Source of the DNA: Campylorhamphus procurvoides | Lineage: Eukaryota; Chordata; Aves; Passeriformes; Dendrocolaptidae | Length of the DNA stretch: 64,000 bases | Direction of reading: 5' to 3' | Assembly: GCA_013396655.1 (NCBI GenBank) | Contig: WBMV01005068.1 | Location: 62,001 to 126,000, forward strand | Part shown: positions 13,501 to 26,811 of the stretch, one piece after another | How the letters are laid out: every line of letters starts with the position of its first letter | Position numbering within the stretch: the first letter of the stretch is position 1 | Notes under the pieces: generated by a model | Database searches by the model: none | What the model saw: only the letters and a program-made list of their open reading frames with translations | What the model was told of the DNA's origin: nothing | Program-made: the position numbers and the translations under genes

Positions 13501-16500
13501 TGTGTCCAAAATTAAATTAATTCAGAGTTAAATGATTCAGAATATATTAAAAGGTTAGTTTTTCTTGCTAACGAAGATCAATTTTAAAAAGTGTGTGGTT
13601 GACATTCAAAGTCAGATTGCCTCAATCTTGAGAGAATCAACTCTACTGAGGTAGCTGTTAGTAGTAGTAAGAATTTCTCTGGGTTGCTGTTAAACAAAAC
13701 CATAATCAAATGAGTAATTTTAGGTCAAATGTAAGACTTTTTGAAAAAATAAAGAAGTGTTATTTGAATAAAAACATTATTATTGCAATTTAGACACTTC
13801 CTTAAAAAAGTGGCTGGCATTGCAGTGGTAGGCACACTGTGCCAATTCAGTAGAAAATGTAAAAATCTGCAAAGCAATTTTGATTCCTACTCTCCTTTGA
13901 CCCTGAAGTTATTTAAACACTCAGCCTGGCCAAAGTTTGTATACCACAAGCTCCTTACTCTTTGTTACATAGCAGTCCTGGTAAGTCGGAAGGCATAATA
14001 TGATGCTGTTCGAGGATTTACTCAGAAAAGGTGACATAAGAAACCTTTTCATTTAGCACTTCATGGTGTGAATGCACTTCAGGTTACGAAGCTGGACATG
14101 GGCTCTACTGCTGACTATTGGTGTGGCTGCTCATCTTTCCAGAACTATTTGGGGGGCCAAAGATGTTCAAAAGGGATTATGGAGAATTTACATATAACAG
14201 CTTTGGAAAAATGGAGGAAATAAGCAATAAAGACAGGAGGAGGAAGCTTCATTTTCTTGTTTACACTCTGTCACTGTTTGGGTATCAAAGTTTTGCAGAG
14301 CCTCAAAATTGCTTTATTTTTGTGAGATGTTTTTAAGAATACTCTGCAGGATACATCCCCCCTTCCCTTCCCAACTCTTCTCCTACAAAGGGAGTTTCAG
14401 AAGACAGTTCCAGGTCCTGGGAAGAGATGACCAAACAGAGCTCAGAATGACATGACTTGTTAGACTGACAGGAATATGGGTGGATCTTGAAATGCCAGCA
14501 TGAGGCTGCAGCAGTGACAAGGAGGTCATTTGCAGCCAGATAGAGCAGGATATTAAAGGCTCCTGGAGTGATAGGCAGACATCAAGGCTTGAGTTTAGTA
14601 TGTACTCTTTATCATCGAGATCACTGATATTTCAGTTCCTACCTCCCTTGGGCACTTCTGCACATCCACCTGTGTTTTCTCCATGTGCCCTCTCAGTGGC
14701 AGAGCTGCTGATGCAAAGAGAGCTGGCTGGCCACATGATACTGGCTTCTCCTCTCCCTCATTAGAAGCTGCCAACAATGTCTCTGGGTATTTTTAATCCA
14801 TTGCTTTCCCATCTAGGCAGCAACCGGAGTTTCCTCAGAGGTGTGACACGATCAGAAGTGCCCAGGTTATATATTCTTTGTGAAAAACCAAAACCAAAAC
14901 CAAACTGAGAACTTGCTGTTGTCTCTACTTGACCACATTTTGTGTAAATTTAGTTACTATTTGGAGCCTTATGTGTTGTTGTTGGGACGGACTTGATAAA
15001 AAGCAGGTGAAGATCCCGAATAGATAAAAATGAAAACTTCTTAATCCTCCATTTTTCTTAACCTCTTAACTTCCCTTTATTTTTTCACACAGCTATTTTT
15101 ATATATTTCGTAAGTGTATGTGCACTAACATTATTGGTGCTCATTACACAGAAACAATCATCTATTGGCCACAGTTACAAACTACTGTCTCTGTATGAAC
15201 TTGTCCAAGCTTCTTATCTTCTGCTTCTTCTGAGTTCTCTGAGTCTCTGCAAGCTGTTTATGGGTACAGAGCAGTCTGGCCAAGGTCAAATTCTTCTTGC
15301 TCTGTCTGTTACTGTTTCCCACACTTATGTAGAAAAGATGCAAAAAGGGATCAAATATCAATATACCCAAAAGAACCTGAAGGACTATAAAAGTTGTATT
15401 GAGGAACATACATGTCTAGAAACACACTATATACACGAAAAATTTCCACTTTAACCAGATGGATTGACAGCATACAAAAATTAAGTGTTTATGTAAGGTA
15501 ACCATATATTTAACCAGTAACTTGCAAAACAGACATTTTTGCTAAAATACAGAGACCTACCTGTATTTAACAAGAAAACACTGGTGTGCATTATAATAAC
15601 CAGAAAAGAAAAAAAAATAACAGAAAATTATCTAGTAAGATTTGTGATGTCCTGCTCTTTTGCTTTGCATCTCATGAAGATGATGAACCACAATTTCCTA
15701 GAAACTGAGGAAATTTTATAGAAGTAGTCTACACTGCTTTGAAAACTGTAATTCAAATAATTCAAAGGCCATCTTTGAAACGACAGACCAGAATACACAA
15801 TTAGTAATTTTGTTTCATGTTGTATTTGTGTGCAGTAATTACATCTCTTAATGGAATAAAATATTTTTCAGTTATGCTTAAGGAGTAAATTAGTTTTGTG
15901 GATGAAAGTGGGGAAACTGAGCTGGCAAATTGTAGTATTTCACATGGTTGTTGTACTCTTACAAATCCAGACAGCTTTTTGTAGGTTTTTCAGGGTTACT
16001 TTCAGAGTTCCTTTGTACATTGACATTGGCAGCTAATGTTAATGTATTTCCAGTCAATCAAAATTTAGCACTATGACAGTATGTAATGCCACAGAATAAA
16101 AGTCTGCATGAAGAGGGACACTAAAGACAGAAGTCAAGAATTCAAACCTTGGGAAATGTTAGCTTTACTACAGCTGGTAGTACTTCTTTTGCAAATGGTT
16201 GGTAGGTTTGAGCTGAAACTTTCACCAACAGAAGAGCAGATGGCCAGAAGCCAGGAGGTTCATTTCTTCCAGTTTCAATTTGGCCATTAAAACTACTCTC
16301 GTAGGGAAAAGGGTCAAGAGACTGGGTACTAAATAGACTGTGCCTGTTCTGTGTTCCTCAGCTGTGCTCATCAGACGTATGTAGTGTGAATATTGAGACA
16401 GGGTTTGCATGCCGAAAAAAGGCAAAATCTTCCCATTAAGTGAATTCTGTCCTCTCACGTTTATAACCTGTTCTGTGTTTCCACTTATAGAAACTACATA

Positions 16501-17660
16501 TACCTTGTATTTGTCCATTATGCATTCCTCATTTTTGCTTCTTCCACAAGAAAAGGCTGATTTTTTACTGATAAGAACAGATTAAAAGGTTGGGGAATGG
16601 AAGCCATAAAGTGGGGCACTTGGCCATGCTATGGATGTGTTGAGTAGCACCATTCAAATTCTCCTTCCCTTGTACCCTGGGGCCACCATGGGACTCTCAG
16701 ACACAGACCAGGACTCTGTTGAACAAGGCAGCCTGCAAATACAAAAGGATTGGGTTTTCCTCACTCCTGTACATTTACTCCCATAATTATGTACAGAAGG
16801 CTAATCTGAGCTATCTAAAAGTTAATTTAAGAGCAGATGAAGGGCATAGAACCTCTTGCACAATAAGTGTTCAGGCTACTACTTTTATGTAGGCTTTGAA
16901 AGACAATACCTGCTGCCTAGAGCTGCCCCTAATGTTTGTGTTATGTTTCTAATGAGCTGACAGCTCTAGATCTATGCAAAGCTGGGGTCACCTGGATTGT
17001 TCTTTCTCCTTTAGAGAGGATCCGTGCAAGCACAGCCATGTATGTATGTAGCTCACGGGAACTTACAGGTTTGCAACTTGAACTCATACAAGTTGATGGA
17101 TTAGGAATTTCAAGATTCAATGAATCATGAAACTGATTCATAGAAATAAATCATGAAACATGCCAATTTGAGTTCTGTTTTCTCTCTTTTCCCTTCTGTA
17201 TTCACCTTAGGGATTTGATTATGGTCTTGTTTACAGTAAGCTGATACCACTTGGAGTTTAGCTGTCATCCCCACTCATTGACAATAAAAGAAGCATTTAT
17301 CTTAATGCTTGTAGCTCACTGCAGTGACAAAACATCTGAGGAATGAAGTCTTTCTCCAAAACTGAAAACCTGTGGAAAATGTAGATGTTGATGTGACATG
17401 AAATAACTCCTTGGCAACCTGCCTTGTCTTTGTTAAAATGCCCCCTTCGTACTCAGTGTTATTTATTCAGTCCTCTGCACTTATTGTGCAGTTACTATGA
17501 TTTTTCATCATGCAATCAATACAAAACTAGCATAGCTAAGAATAAGGGACAGGAATCTGTACTGCTTCATGCATCTGGAGCAGAATCTTTTACCTTGCTG
17601 TAAATGTGAAAATGGTCAAGCTCTAGCAAACTGCTAAGGATGAAGATGATTCCCATCTGA

Positions 17661-17710
17661 CTTCAGGTTCATTCATCATTCATTGCTAGCAGTGATGAAT
17701 GAACCTAAAG
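17661..17710. repeat. Long inverted repeat (hairpin) with 14-bp perfect core
   Basis: The left arm 17665-17678 (AGGTTCATTCATCA) is the exact reverse complement of 17693-17706, with a 14-base loop. After one C/A mismatch the stem continues for three more pairs, so it spans 17661-17710. The length and loop size resemble a short microRNA precursor, but pairing does not extend convincingly beyond these limits, which makes a typical precursor of about 60-80 nt less likely. A small inverted-repeat element remnant or chance are alternatives. Confidence 0.6.
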
Positions 17711-19747
17711 AGGAGAGTGATGAAAAGATGTTATCCTTTTTTCATTAATTTGTTCTGTAAATTGCTGGGAGACAAAAAGTGAGTGTTCATCCTGCTGCCA
17801 ACCGCACTTCTGGGTATTGCTGTTCAGGTTTTCCTGTGTTCAGCTGACTTCATTTCCAACCAGTCACAGGCAGATGGTCTCATTCAGATCTTTTTAAGTT
17901 AGGGTAGCACTCATCAGAAGCACTGTAAAACATCTGTCAGAATTAGGTATCTGTAATTATTATTCTCTGATATATTATTGCTATTGTTAGAAGCAGCCTA
18001 TCTTTTTTTTGGAGTATTCTAAGGAATTTCTGAGAGGCTCATGAATAAACAAGTGAAATGCAGATATGTGATTTTTAATTCTATCAAACAGATGATTTGA
18101 ATATCATTTCCAGCATTATATGTATTCTTTTTTGTAATTAAACTTCATGATTAGTGTGACTGACAAATCAAGAGAACAAGATCAAAAATGTCTTGCCTAG
18201 AAAGATGCAGAGTTTTTAGTCTGAATGAAAAGCTTGAGGTTTTAGCTTTAAAGTAAATGACCTTACTGCCACAGCTTGTCAGGTAAGGGCAGAGTATGCT
18301 GAGCACTGTGCACTGCAGAACTTTCAGCTGCCAATTATTTTCTCCTTTTCCTCCTCCTTTTATTTCTGGGCTAACTTAAAGAGTAATGACTCTGCCCTCA
18401 GTGCTATGCTATGAAGATGAAATCACCCCAGTGCTGACCAGCCCGATGTATTTCACTCAGTGCCTGACACTGCTCAGGTCTTGGAGTGCTTTTCTTTTCT
18501 TCTTAAATTGTAGGGCTCCCCTGACTTTTTTATTTCTTAATTAGTGCAGCCATATGTAGAAGATATCTAAAGCCTGTGACAACCTGTGTTATAGGGTAGA
18601 TGAAGGCTGCAGTGCATGCCTGGCTGTTATTACTATTAGCAGTCATATTTTAGCTGAGACGATCACAAGGGAGTCCCTCAAGCTGAAGGTGTTAAGCCTC
18701 CAGTGTAAACAGAAGATATATCTGTTTATCTGTTTCCACTGCTCTTTGGTGTACCAGGACATATATATGTATAAGGGGAAGAGTGAAAATAATCATATGG
18801 GAGGGAGAGTGGGGGGAGTTTCGGAGAAAAGAGAGCCCAGAAGCCCTTAAGATGTATTTTTTGTATCAGGTCCCAGACTTGATAGGGATATTCTCTTCAG
18901 AGTGACTGATCAAAGTATCTTGTCAGTTCATCACTAAGGTAGTTGCAAAATTCATCATTTGAAGGAAAAATCATTCCTTGTGCTTTTCTCATTTTGCCCA
19001 GCAGATTCTTACCACTGCAAAAGACCTGATAAAGAAAAAGAAGAAAAAATAGGCAAGACTCACCTGCAGCATTATGTTTGCCTGGGAACTATTGATGTAT
19101 GCATAGTGCATTATTTTACTGTCAAGAGGAAGATTGCTTGCACTGACTGTGATAAACACTCAAAGCAATCAACTAAACTTTCACAAAGTCTGAAAATAGA
19201 GCAAAAAGTCAAGGGTTCTAACACAGAGAGAAAAAGGAGACTACTTTTACTTCCCACCCCCACCCCCGTGGTTAGGCTTGTAAAAGAAGCTTAAATTCTA
19301 TAAATTGTTTTAATATCATGGACTAGGTGTAGGTTTGGGGTTTGTGTGTGTGATGTGTAATGAAGGAATGCCCCAAGCTTTCCAAATTGCTCCTTGTCTG
19401 TAATTAATCATAACTAGGCATTTTGTCCCAGCTGCCACTCTCCCCACGCACCCTGCTCTTCCTCCTTCCCACTCTCCAGGTACTTTCTTTTCTCTTGCCC
19501 CCGTTCTGTGCAGAATGCCACACTTATGGAAATTGCTGTGTGCAGGAAAAAATCCCTGGAGATCTTGCAATGTTTCTGAGAGCTGTCTGAGTATGCAGTG
19601 GAGACTTTGTAAAGTCCAAGGTAATTTGTTGCATTTTTACCTCAAATTGTTTCCAACAGTCTTTAAATTGAAATTAGAATTCTACATGGATTCTTTACAC
19701 TGGATGTATGACTACATGAGTAAGCTTCCTAATGGGATTCAGATGTC

Positions 19748-19787
19748 TTTTTTTTTTTTTCTTATTTTGCTGAAGAAGAAGAAGAAA
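19748..19787. repeat. Poly-T run followed by (GAA)n
   Basis: An uninterrupted run of about 13 T bases is followed within about 10 bases by about five GAA triplets. This is ordinary simple-sequence DNA inside the intron, with no retroposon body recognised beside it. Confidence 0.8.
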
Positions 19788-21129
19788 TTTTTCCTGGGAA
19801 GAAATAGTTCTATCTAAACCAGTATCTCAGGACAGCTAATAATGTGTATTCCTTTGTCACAAATACTATCTTCTGCTTGACTTTTGGTCAAGTGGAAGTT
19901 GTTTGCAGGAGTATATTAAATGTAGGTTGAGGGAAGCCAAATCTTTCTTAAGTTAGAACTGGGGGCTGTTGCTTCAGTTATTCAGTTACCTCTACTGAAA
20001 TACCCGAGTGTATATATATTTGTTTATATAAATAATTAAAGAGAAAGCAAAACCAACTGAAGATTAAGAAAAATCAAATTTCCAAGTAAGCAGGCAAATA
20101 TAAAGGTAATAAAATCCACTGGCAGTGTTGGGAAAGGTGATTAAAAAATAAATATAAAAAAACTGTATGATGCAAAATTTTTTCTTGTCAATGTAAAACT
20201 ACAAATGGATTTTTAGGTATTATTTCTAAGAAACAGAAATGTTAAAATGCTATCACTAAATATGTAATCTCATGTCTAAAAACAGTTATTTTTTGATTAT
20301 GATATAAAATGTCATAATAACACTTAATGGTCAATTCGACTGTTGACATTTTCTAAAAGAGGATGAATTTGAGTATCTTATGTCAAATAAGATATTTATT
20401 CCTGAAGGAAAATTGTATCAGAAATGTTTAAAGGTTTTCATAATACCCAGGAATCAAATCTGAATTCCTGATTTGCACAGCACATTTACAAATAATGCTT
20501 TTAAAACTGACACTATGTCCTGCTACCATTTATTTCAATAGAAAAGACTAGAACAAGAAAATTTCATCACTGACATTAAAACCAGAGAAACTGTGTGTTC
20601 CTTTAAGGACCATGAAAAGCCAACAAAATTGATAACATCAACTGATGTAAATCCCTTAAATCAAGGTAGCAGATAGAAGATGGCAAAAGGGAACAGAAAG
20701 ATCAGAAATATTGGTTATTACCTTACTTCATTATTATCACTTTATTAACTGTTAAACCATATGTGATGATTGTGAAGCCAAACAGACCTAAAGGATAAAC
20801 AGGAAAAAAATGTCATCTTCCGTTCTGAAAGCTGGAGAAAAGTAAAAAGATGTTTGGAATAAAAATAAACATTGAATTGCTTAACTGTGAGGCAGAGAGC
20901 TGAGATAATGACTGAGGAAACTGAGCGAGTCAGCAGACACTTGAGTTAATTAAATACTTTTGCTAAAGACATAATTTTGGAGACTCATTGAGGGTGCTTA
21001 GGGCTTGCACTGTGTACATCTCTACCTATATACACTCAGATCCCAGTAATTCAGCCTGAGAGTGGCCTCCTGAGGTGTCATAGCCTGACCAGGGCCAGTG
21101 GAGTCAGAGTGGCTGACTGTGCCCATTTG

Positions 21130-21225
21130 AGTCTGGAAAACCTCCAGGGATGGACAGCCCAGACTGCCCCTAGGGAACTGTGCCAGCGTTTGACCACCCT
21201 GTGATGCAGTGTGGAGGCGATGTCG
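21130..21225 (-). mobile_element. CR1 LINE fragment (short, old)
   Basis: The stretch around 21137-21205 reads AACCTCCAGGGATGG, then GGGAACTGTGCCAGCG and TTGACCACCCTGTGA. This follows the order of the minus-strand CR1 3' region: ctccagggatgg, ccctgggcagcctgtgccagtg, then accaccct. The 21020-21130 flank shows no clear match. Divergence is high, so the limits are approximate. CR1 is the dominant LINE of birds; most copies are 5'-truncated, and this one lacks its 3' end too. Confidence 0.55.
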
Positions 21226-22371
21226 GGATGGCAGGCACCCTTTCAAAGACTGGGACATTTGATTTAAACCAGCTGCTGCTGAATAAATCAGGTATTTCTA
21301 ACAACCTTTTGTAGAACTGGCTCTTTCCTGTTTCCATGGAAGAGAAGAAAACTTTAGTTATAGAGATGATGGGAGAATATAAAATATAGGCATTGAAATT
21401 TACAGCACACTAACACATGCTTTGGATTTTCATTTCCTACTTCATTTTTAGGAAACGGGTAAGGAATGACATTTTAACTCTAATATAGCCAACACACTGT
21501 CCAAGCTGAGTAGTGTAGTGTCCACTTGCAGAGCTTGCAGGAGTTAGGCTTAATAAAACTGGGATCTTCCCATATTAAATGCTGTGCTGTTTCTGGCTTA
21601 TGTGTGTTTCCTGAAATTTGTGGATTTCATTTAGTTGAAAAATGATGCAACAATCTTATGATTGGCTATAAGGTCCTCCTAAAATTGCTGGCCTAAGATT
21701 TTCTATATTTTGAAAGAAATATTGAGAGAAGGTAAGAAAACACTGAGATTCAAACAAAGCAATAGACAAAAGAATTTTAAAAACCCACCTCAGCAAAGAG
21801 GAAAAAGAATAGCATCTGGAAACACTTTCCTCTCTTTCTTGCAGCTGGTTTTATTTCCTAAAAAAATTCAACAGTTTTCTGGTAGATTATGGGGGGGTTC
21901 ACTTTCTGTGTGTAAGCAGTCTGCACAAGCTCTAGTTCTTTGTAAAATTCAGGGTCTGTTTCTTCTCTGACTCATTGTCAGTTTTACTTTTCTCATCTGC
22001 AAAACATGATGAAATTTATATTATGAGGAATCAAAATATGTAGGCAAAACATGATTTTCTTCTTGCTTTCATTATCAGTAGTAGTTTAACTTCAGTTGCT
22101 AAATAAATTGTGGGTTTTTTTGGATGCCTTTTCTAATTTTGTATTTCACTACATGCAGTATTTATGCTTATTCCATCTTTTAACTGAGATTTTTTTTTAT
22201 ATGGAGCACTTATTTGTAGATGTAACAATGTGTGAATGAAATAGTTCATGTTTGTAGAGGGAAATGGACATATTGATAATTATATCTCTAGTTATATATC
22301 TGGTTTAGTTGTACAGTGAAGAAAATTGTGTATTTGGCTCTTTAGCCTACCAACTCAACCTGCCTTTACTT

Positions 22372-22427
22372 AACTTTCTTTAATTATTCAACTTTCTTTA
22401 ATTACTCAACTTTCTTAACTTTCTTAA
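22372..22427. repeat. 18-bp tandem repeat (about 2.5 copies)
   Basis: Two complete units, AACTTTCTTTAATTATTC (22372-22389) and AACTTTCTTTAATTACTC (22390-22407), differ at one base. They are followed by a partial third unit and a shorter ACTTTCTTA echo. This is a small AT-rich minisatellite, probably produced by slippage. Confidence 0.8.
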
Positions 22428-22719
22428 GAACCTTATAGTGATTTAGTTTCAAAATTTATAGTACCTACCTCCTCATGATTCTTAAATAGTTTTTGTTTCC
22501 ACTTCTGATATATTAATGCTTGCAAATTACTTATGACCTGGGATAAATACATATGAATTTAATATAAATTATACTGATACAGCTGAAGAATGTATCATTA
22601 AACCTCCAGGTTCTGTTGCATTTATTGTCAGTGAGTCCATGATCATAAACCAGATTATTGTTGTTTGTAAACTTTTTTTTTTTAATAAATACCTTAGAAA
22701 ACTGTTAACTCATACCTTT

Positions 22720-22812
22720 CTGGAGGGTTATAAGGAGGGATTAAAGTAGATGATCTCTGGAGGCCCCTTCCAACCCCAACCATTCTGAGCATTCTGTGAT
22801 TTTGCGATTTAT
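22720..22812 (+). mobile_element. CR1 LINE 3' end
   Basis: The sequence GATCTCTGGAGGCCCCTTCC followed by AACCCCAACCATTCTGAGCA and TTCTGTGATTTTGCGATT matches the sense 3' terminus of avian CR1: gatct(c)tggaggtcccttccaaccc, then the short ATTCTGTGATT-type terminal repeat. About 90 bases remain, so this is a strongly 5'-truncated insertion, which is typical of the family. It sits in the intron in the same orientation as CNTNAP2. Confidence 0.85.
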
Positions 22813-23252
22813 TAGATAATGTAAACACGATTTCCTTGCTGACCTTATTTCTGGTTTGTGCCCTTAAGGGCACTGTGATGCCTTGGGCAGAAGGAATGGG
22901 ATAATTTCACTGGGTGTTGTTCCATGCATACATGCCATGGGACACCTTTACACAGTGTGTACAAGCATAGCACAAAGACACCAAAAGCTAGTACAGATCT
23001 GTTATCTAAGACCTGCTTAAACAGATGGTAAAATGTCCTACTTCACACAGCCACTAGTAAATCTCTGCTGCCAGGGGAGATCCTGCAAGCAGACATGAGT
23101 GGGTCCAGAAAAAGATTTAACAGATTCATAGAAAACAGGTCCATAAATGGATGCTGCAAGCACTGTGCACTCTGTAACATCCTTAGTGAAGAATGCAGTT
23201 CTTTCAGGTAAGAATATTGGGGAAGAGCAGACAAATTCTTCCTAATTTTGAC

Positions 23253-23782
23253 TGCTGTGGTTTAACCCCAGCAGGCTGTTAAGTTCCACACAGCAATTTG
23301 CTCACTGGGATGAAGGAGAGAATTGAAAAACACAAAATCTTACAGATTGAGATAAAGTCAGTTTAACAGGTAAGAAATTCTTTCACCACTTCCCATGGGC
23401 AGGCAGGCATTCAGGCATCCCCAGGGAAGCAGAGCTCCATCCTGTGTGATGCCTACTTTGGAGGACAAGCACCATCACTCAACAATCTCCCCTTCCTCCT
23501 TCTTCCCCACACTGTTGAGTGCAATGCCATAGGTATGGAATATCCCTTTGGTCGCTTGGGGCCTGCTGTCCCAGATGTGTCTCCTCCAAACTCCTTGTGC
23601 ACTTCTAGCTTACCCGCTGGCCGGATGATGTGAGAAGCAGAAAAAGCCTTGACTCCGGAAGCGCTGCTGAGCAGCAGCAAAAACATCTGTGTTATTCTGG
23701 TTTAGTCACAGTTCCAAAACGTAACACCATAGGAACTACTTAAAAAAAAAATCAGTTGCCTCCTGGATAAAACCAGTAGACA
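23253..23782 (-). mobile_element. Solo LTR of a widespread avian endogenous retrovirus (antisense)
   Basis: On the + strand the element begins TGCTGTGGTTTAACCCCAGC. It continues through CCACTTCCCATGGGCAGGCA, TATGGAATATCCCTTTGGTC and GAGAAGCAGAAAAAGCCTTG, and ends ...AAAACCAGTAGACA. I recognise this order from a common bird LTR family, whose copies on the coding strand begin TGTGCTGGTTTTGG and end GGGGTTAAACCACAGCA. I do not assert a family name. The orientation is therefore minus, antisense to CNTNAP2. It is about 530 bases long, with TG...CA ends but no clear target-site duplication and much divergence, so it is an older copy. No internal retroviral genes flank it. Confidence 0.8.
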
Positions 23783-25018
23783 TATGTTCAGATTGTGCAG
23801 GAGATTATGTGATGAGGCTGCCTGCAGTGGCAGAGATCTGTCCTCAGTGACTACAACCTCTCCTGCATTGCCTGCAGAGTCTTTGCTTACAGGTAGAAGT
23901 TCTAGACTTCTTGCTATCCCTACATCCATGAGGTAGCTTTTATCTCATAGACTTGCTTTAAGGCAAGAAGCAACTGCAGTAAACTACATTTATGCTGTCA
24001 GGAAAGAAAAAAGATACATCAGCATTTGGCAAATTAATGTACTTATCTATTAAAAATGCAGCATAGCATTGTCAAGGCTCTCAGTGCACTGTCTGCAAAT
24101 ACTCTGACCCCTAGGCCTTTGGACCCATATTATATTTTAATTTCTGTCTTCACCTAATGCTGATAAAAAATGTCACAGTCTGAAATACCAGAGAAGCACA
24201 ATCTGGTTGCTTCAGGATCAGTTTCCCCATAAAGTCTACCCAGGATTTCTTGGAGTCCTGAGAAGCACCATTCTTGTAGACAAGAGGGAGGGTAGTTGAG
24301 ACTTCTCACTCACTTCATCATCAGCCCCCTTTGGTCATGATCACATTGTCACAGGTTGTTAGGAACCCGTGGCCCAGAGCCATTTCAGTCCACGCAGTCA
24401 GGGCTGTCACAGCAGACTTTGGAGTTAAAAACCTTGGTGGTGTTCACCAAGTACTGTGCTCTAAAGGATAGGCTCAGCTCAGATGGGATTGCTTAGGAAA
24501 CTAACTGTGAGTTCTGCTAAGTTTGTGTCAGTCTTTTGCTGAGGAAAAAGAGGTGATGTGTAATGTAGGGAGAGTTGAGCTCAAAGGCTAACAGAAAGGA
24601 TAATGGAAACCCACCAGAGCAATAAAGTGAAGCCATCTGACTAATGAATAGGTCACTAATCCTGGATAACTGTGATCAACAAAACGCTAAACAAATACTT
24701 GACATTCTGCAGTGAGTGTAGCAAAACAGATTTTTCTAAACAAGGGCATCTCCATTTGGCCTAATATTTAGCACAAAGTAGGGCATGCCACCCTTCCCTG
24801 TAGCTCAAATCCTAATCTCTGTCACTCAATTGTCTCAAATGTTGTGAGTAAATGCAGGGAGGGAATCTCTAGGTACAGTCCTGCAGGATCAGCTGCCCCT
24901 GGAGGTGACACAGTCGAGCACATGGAAGGGATTACAAATGTTTTTGAAACCTCAGTAAGTACCTTGTGTAGTATCCTTTCTTATTTCCCCTGCTACTGTA
25001 ATAAGTGGGTGTGGGTGT

Positions 25019-25034
25019 ACACACACACACACAC
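25019..25034. repeat. (AC)8 microsatellite
   Basis: Eight AC dinucleotide units directly follow a GTGGGTGTGGGTGT tract. It is potentially polymorphic and has no other recognised content. Confidence 0.9.
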
Positions 25035-26378
25035 AGAAGAGGTAATGGTATCATAAAAACCACAAAAAGGTCATAAAGAAGTTAACCTGTGGATAAATTT
25101 GCATATCATTGCATCTGTCTTTTTGGCAAAAGCACTAAAAAGAAGCCTAATTGAAATTAAATCACTTCTGAGAGATGTATATGCGTGTTTACAAGAAGAG
25201 GGAAAGTATCCATGTTTTGCTTGTGCTTGACAGCAAACTGTTTACATAATGAATAATGACATCTGTTAATTACCTCTATGCTGTACCATTGTTTTAAATG
25301 TTCTTGAGTATCTTGTAGCATTCAGTTTCAGATAATTATTTCTGATAAATGAGGGTACATTTAAAATATTTTGTAGTGGGATATTTTTCTTCTAACTAAA
25401 GCACTTTTGTGGTAATAGACATCCCTTTCCTTACTCTGTAGATGTAAAAACATCATTCATTATGTTTACAACTCAATTTGTAGAAAATCCTTTAAGGTTT
25501 TGCTTTGGTTTTGGGGTTTTGGGCATTTTTTTAGTGATGGTTTTTACAAATTCTTTCTTCCATTTGACTTTGGCATGGTTTGATATTTGAATAGCCATTC
25601 ATTCCCCATCTACTTACTAGTTCCAGGATCATTTAAAGGGTCTACCTTTCACAAGTCTAACAAATGATGGCAACAACATCAAAAAACCATGAACCTGATG
25701 CAGAATTCATTTTTACACTACTTTTACTAATCATTTTTCAGTTAGAAACAATTTTCCATTTATTAGATAACCAGAAAAAAAAATTCTAATAATCTGTAGA
25801 ATCACTGATTCTAGCTGCAGACAGAAGCAGGTTAAGAAATCCTCATGCAGAGTAAGGAGCTACAGATGTACAAGCTATGTGGGATGTAAGAAACGCTTAA
25901 TAAAACTAGTCATCTGTCCTGAGGGGGCAAATGCCACTTTGAGAGAAGCATCACTGCTCGGGATTTGCCTCTTCCACACACCCACGAAAGGAAAATGAGA
26001 AGCAATCTTCTGGGGCTGAGAATGTGATAGTTACCTGTAGGGGCTGAAACTGAGGTCTTCTGAGGGAACACAATTAGCAAATTACATGTAATATCAAAAA
26101 AATTACTGTTTCAAGAATGCAAACTGATTATAGACACAGAAAGTCAGACATTGTGGTTGGTACAATTAAATGTTGAGGTCAGACAGAATAGAGAGAATTT
26201 ACTGGAAAAGAGGCTCAAATATCTAAGCTTTTTAAAAATCAATACAGATGTGTTCCAGGCCTTTACAGAAAGGAAATAAATAGCCAAATAGCAACTTGGA
26301 ATTTTAATAGTACATTAGTAGTAATTATTTTAGTAGTAACATTACTTCTTTTCCCATATTTTGTCTTTTTTATGAGCT

Positions 26379-26508
26379 ACTTAGCTTATTATTTAGAAGA
26401 AGGGTGCTGGCATTCTTTTATTCTATGTGATGTCTAGCAAGTAACTTAGCTTATTATTTAGAAGAAGGGTGCTGGCATTCTTTTATTCTATGTGATGTCT
26501 AGCAAGTA
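26379..26508. repeat. 65-bp tandem repeat, two copies
   Basis: The 65-base unit starting ACTTAGCTTATTATTTAGAA at 26379 is repeated head to tail from 26444. The two units appear identical (26379-26443 and 26444-26508), and the sequence continues ACTT after the second, as expected for slippage or unequal exchange. The same pair recurs at 28708-28837 because it lies inside the larger duplication. Confidence 0.93.
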
Positions 26509-26811
26509 ACTTCATTTTTCTCTGTCATCCAAAATGTCACCTGTGATACAGGAATAGGATAAGTGTAACTTTTTACACAGAGCAGAATCCAACACACCTG
26601 AATACATTTTTCATGTAAGACAGCTTTAGGCTTACTAACAAACTATTATACAGAAGCCCAAAAGTAAGACTAAAAGAGCTCAGATATACTCTATATTAAG
26701 AACAAACAAGCCCAAATGAAAAAATAGTTTGACATAAAAAGACAAAAGGGAGGATAAGCATGAAAAATGCTTACCAGGAGATACAAATTTGGAAGACAGA
26801 ACTAACCTATT

